From Chloroflexota bacterium (GTDB lineage Bacteria; Chloroflexota; Anaerolineae; Aggregatilineales; Phototrophicaceae): a DNA stretch of 6,777 nucleotides. The stretch is from assembly GCA_026706395.1 (NCBI GenBank), contig JAPOYU010000059.1:1-6777 (forward strand). Reading direction: 5' to 3'. Under the pieces are notes generated by a model. It was not told where the DNA came from, ran no database searches, and was given only the letters and a program-made list of their open reading frames with translations. Each line of letters opens with the position of its first letter. The stretch's first letter is position 1. Both the position numbers and the translations under genes were made by a program. Below are positions 5,306-6,777 of the stretch, piece after piece.

Positions 5306-6758
5306 ATGACCACAATACTGTTCTTTGATGACTGGGAGTTGGAGACGCGCCACAATATCGCTAGAAAAATGGGCAAGCCCAGCCATTTCCAGAGGCTACT
5401 CTGCTGGATAACTTTACCAAAGGCATATACAACTTCCCCACGGTGTACCGAGATCCTGATACGAAAAAATGGTTGCATTCTATCAAGGGGTGGTGGGTGT
5501 GACGGATGGAGTTGGCTTCAGTGCCTGCGGACATCCCTGTACTGATGCTGGCGGAAAGCGACGACGGTCTGCAGTGGACCAAACCTGATCTGACAGGAGT
5601 CCTGGAACAATCGCACAGAATAGCGCCGAACCAAGTGCTCAAACACGACGACCATTTACGATCGTGGACCGATATTCTTCGATCCCCATCCATTGGACGT
5701 CCGGCAGCGCTTGAAAGCTATGAGTCTGTATGAGAGTGCTGGGTCCGATGGCAAGCGCGTGTTCACGCAGCGGCTGACGCATTCACCCGACGGGATTCAC
5801 TGGTCGGTGGAAGACCGCGTCTGGAACAACCATTTCTGCTCGGATTCGCCATATCCGATCTTTTGGGAACGAGGGACGCGGCGTCTACTCAATCATGACA
5901 AGACCGCAGCAAGCCGAGCGGCGCATCGTGCGCATTGATACGGAAGATTTCAAGACATATTCTGGTCCAGAAAACGTGCTTTCACCCGACCCCTTGGATC
6001 CGCCCCTGGTCCAGTTTTATGGCATGCCAACGTTTCCAGATGAAGGTATATCCATCGGCCTGCTCTGGCTGATGTATGGCGATCCGCTCGAGGTCGGCCT
6101 GCTGAAACGAAATGGACCCATTGACTCACAGCTGACATACAGCTATGACGGCGTCGCCTTCAACCGCTGTTTCCGCACGCCATTTGTAGAGCGTAATGCC
6201 CGGGGCGAGGAAGGAGGCGGCTGCAGCTACCCTACATCCATGAATGTTGATGACTACGGAGATATCCTCATTTATTCCGGCGGTTCGCGCGGAGTACACT
6301 ACAAAGACACGGACGAGCTCGCGGCAGCGCTCCTGGTTCACAAGCTCAGATGCGACGGTTTCATGTACCGCGAATCCGCCAGCTACACTGGCCGGCTAAT
6401 GACACGATGCCTCCACCTGTCAGAGCCAATTGATCTCAAACTGAACGTACGCGCCCCCTTTGGCTGGGTACGCGTACAACTCTCTGACGTGACTGGGCAA
6501 TCGCTGCCGGGTAACACCTTCGATGATTGCCAGGCATTTCGAGGCGTCGAGTACCGCTGGGCGCCAACTTGGAAAGGTGTGAAGGAACCCATCAAAGAAC
6601 CTTGAGGACTAAATGAAGTTGAGCTGACCAATGCCGAGCTGTATGCCATACGTGGAAATATTGAGCGGATGACCACGCCAGTCGTGCGTAATTTCCGTCC
6701 ACATGAGAGCCAGACTGCTGCAGTCGATGCCTGGAGGAAAGGCGGCTTCAGCGCTTAG
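5306..6758 (+). pseudogene. Beta-propeller glycoside-hydrolase-like protein, multiply frameshifted
   Basis: Start ATG 5306 has GAGGA seven bases upstream (5294-5298) and opens with MTTILFFDDWELETR, the L-F-x-D-D-W opening of a propeller family related to the GH32/GH43-type fold and common as hypothetical proteins in environmental bacteria. Homology-like text then moves through frames: LLDNFTKGIYNFPTVYRDPD, FYQGVVGVTDGVG, VLMLAESDDGLQW, GPIFFDPHPLDV, SPDGIHWSVEDRVWNNHF, then a long segment from about 5868 (TRPQQAERRIVRIDTEDF, YPTSM, PGNTFDDC). Three S-x-D-G-x-x-W/F blade motifs lie at 5557-5577, 5783-5803 and 6141-6161. Frame changes fall near 5383, 5475, 5517, 5652 and 5866. TGA at 6603 interrupts the last part, after which ELTNAELYAIR, the usual C-terminal strand, continues in frame to TAG 6756. 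Restored length is about 484 residues, and no segment seems missing. No signal peptide is visible. It is a recent pseudogene or an error-rich read region. Confidence 0.75.
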
Positions 6759-6777
6759 AGTACCAAACCTTATGGCG

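Noticed and set aside
5506..5733. Separate small genes at 5231-5545, 5506-5733, 5693-5938 and 5895-6605
   Set aside because: Together they carry consecutive parts of one propeller protein in different frames, so they are pieces of a single broken gene.
1..6777. CRISPR array, toxin-antitoxin pair, transposase or phage genes
   Set aside because: No spaced repeats, integrase or transposase motifs, or small paired genes were seen on either strand.

Overview
The window looks like an accessory, partly decayed stretch of a moderately GC-rich bacterial genome. Three genes are intact and all on the + strand: a FadR-type GntR regulator (825-1580), an M55-family metallo-aminopeptidase homologue (2843-3760) and a soluble bacterial cytochrome P450 (3861-5087). 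Between and around them lie broken genes. The combination (Tat-exported family 1 sugar-binding protein, FadR regulator, M55 enzyme, P450, propeller-type glycosidase homologue) recalls environmental Chloroflexota or other large-genome heterotrophs, but this is a weak inference: no rRNA or other taxonomic marker is present.

Layout. 3-185 is the C-terminal end of an endonuclease/exonuclease/phosphatase-fold protein that enters from the left. 186-824 has no intact gene. It holds a strong GC hairpin, an unrecognised open stretch (364-543), and then an AT-rich control region with a consensus -35 box, a 15-bp palindrome and a repeated 8-mer just before the GTG start of the regulator. 1665-2680 is an ABC-transporter solute-binding protein gene, damaged by a frameshift just before its twin-arginine motif and by loss of roughly 100 central codons. 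No permease or ATPase genes accompany it. 2681-2842 contains a 14-bp palindrome and a perfect 10-bp-stem hairpin. The M55 gene and the P450 gene follow, separated by 100 bases with two competing hairpins. 5306-6758 is a beta-propeller glycoside-hydrolase-like gene that can be read end to end only by allowing five frame changes and one in-frame TGA.

Interpretation. The regulator, binding protein, M55 enzyme, P450 and propeller protein all point the same way and may be the remains of a substrate-induced uptake and catabolic locus whose transport and glycosidase parts have died while regulator and two enzymes survive. The main alternative is that some single-base frame changes are sequencing errors; the central deletion in the binding protein cannot be explained that way. 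I found no CRISPR array, tRNA, transposase or recognisable defence system. The most interesting points are the likely change of a metal ligand in the M55 protein, a changed ligand position in the regulator's sensor domain, the operator layout upstream of the regulator, and the pattern of intact genes among broken ones.
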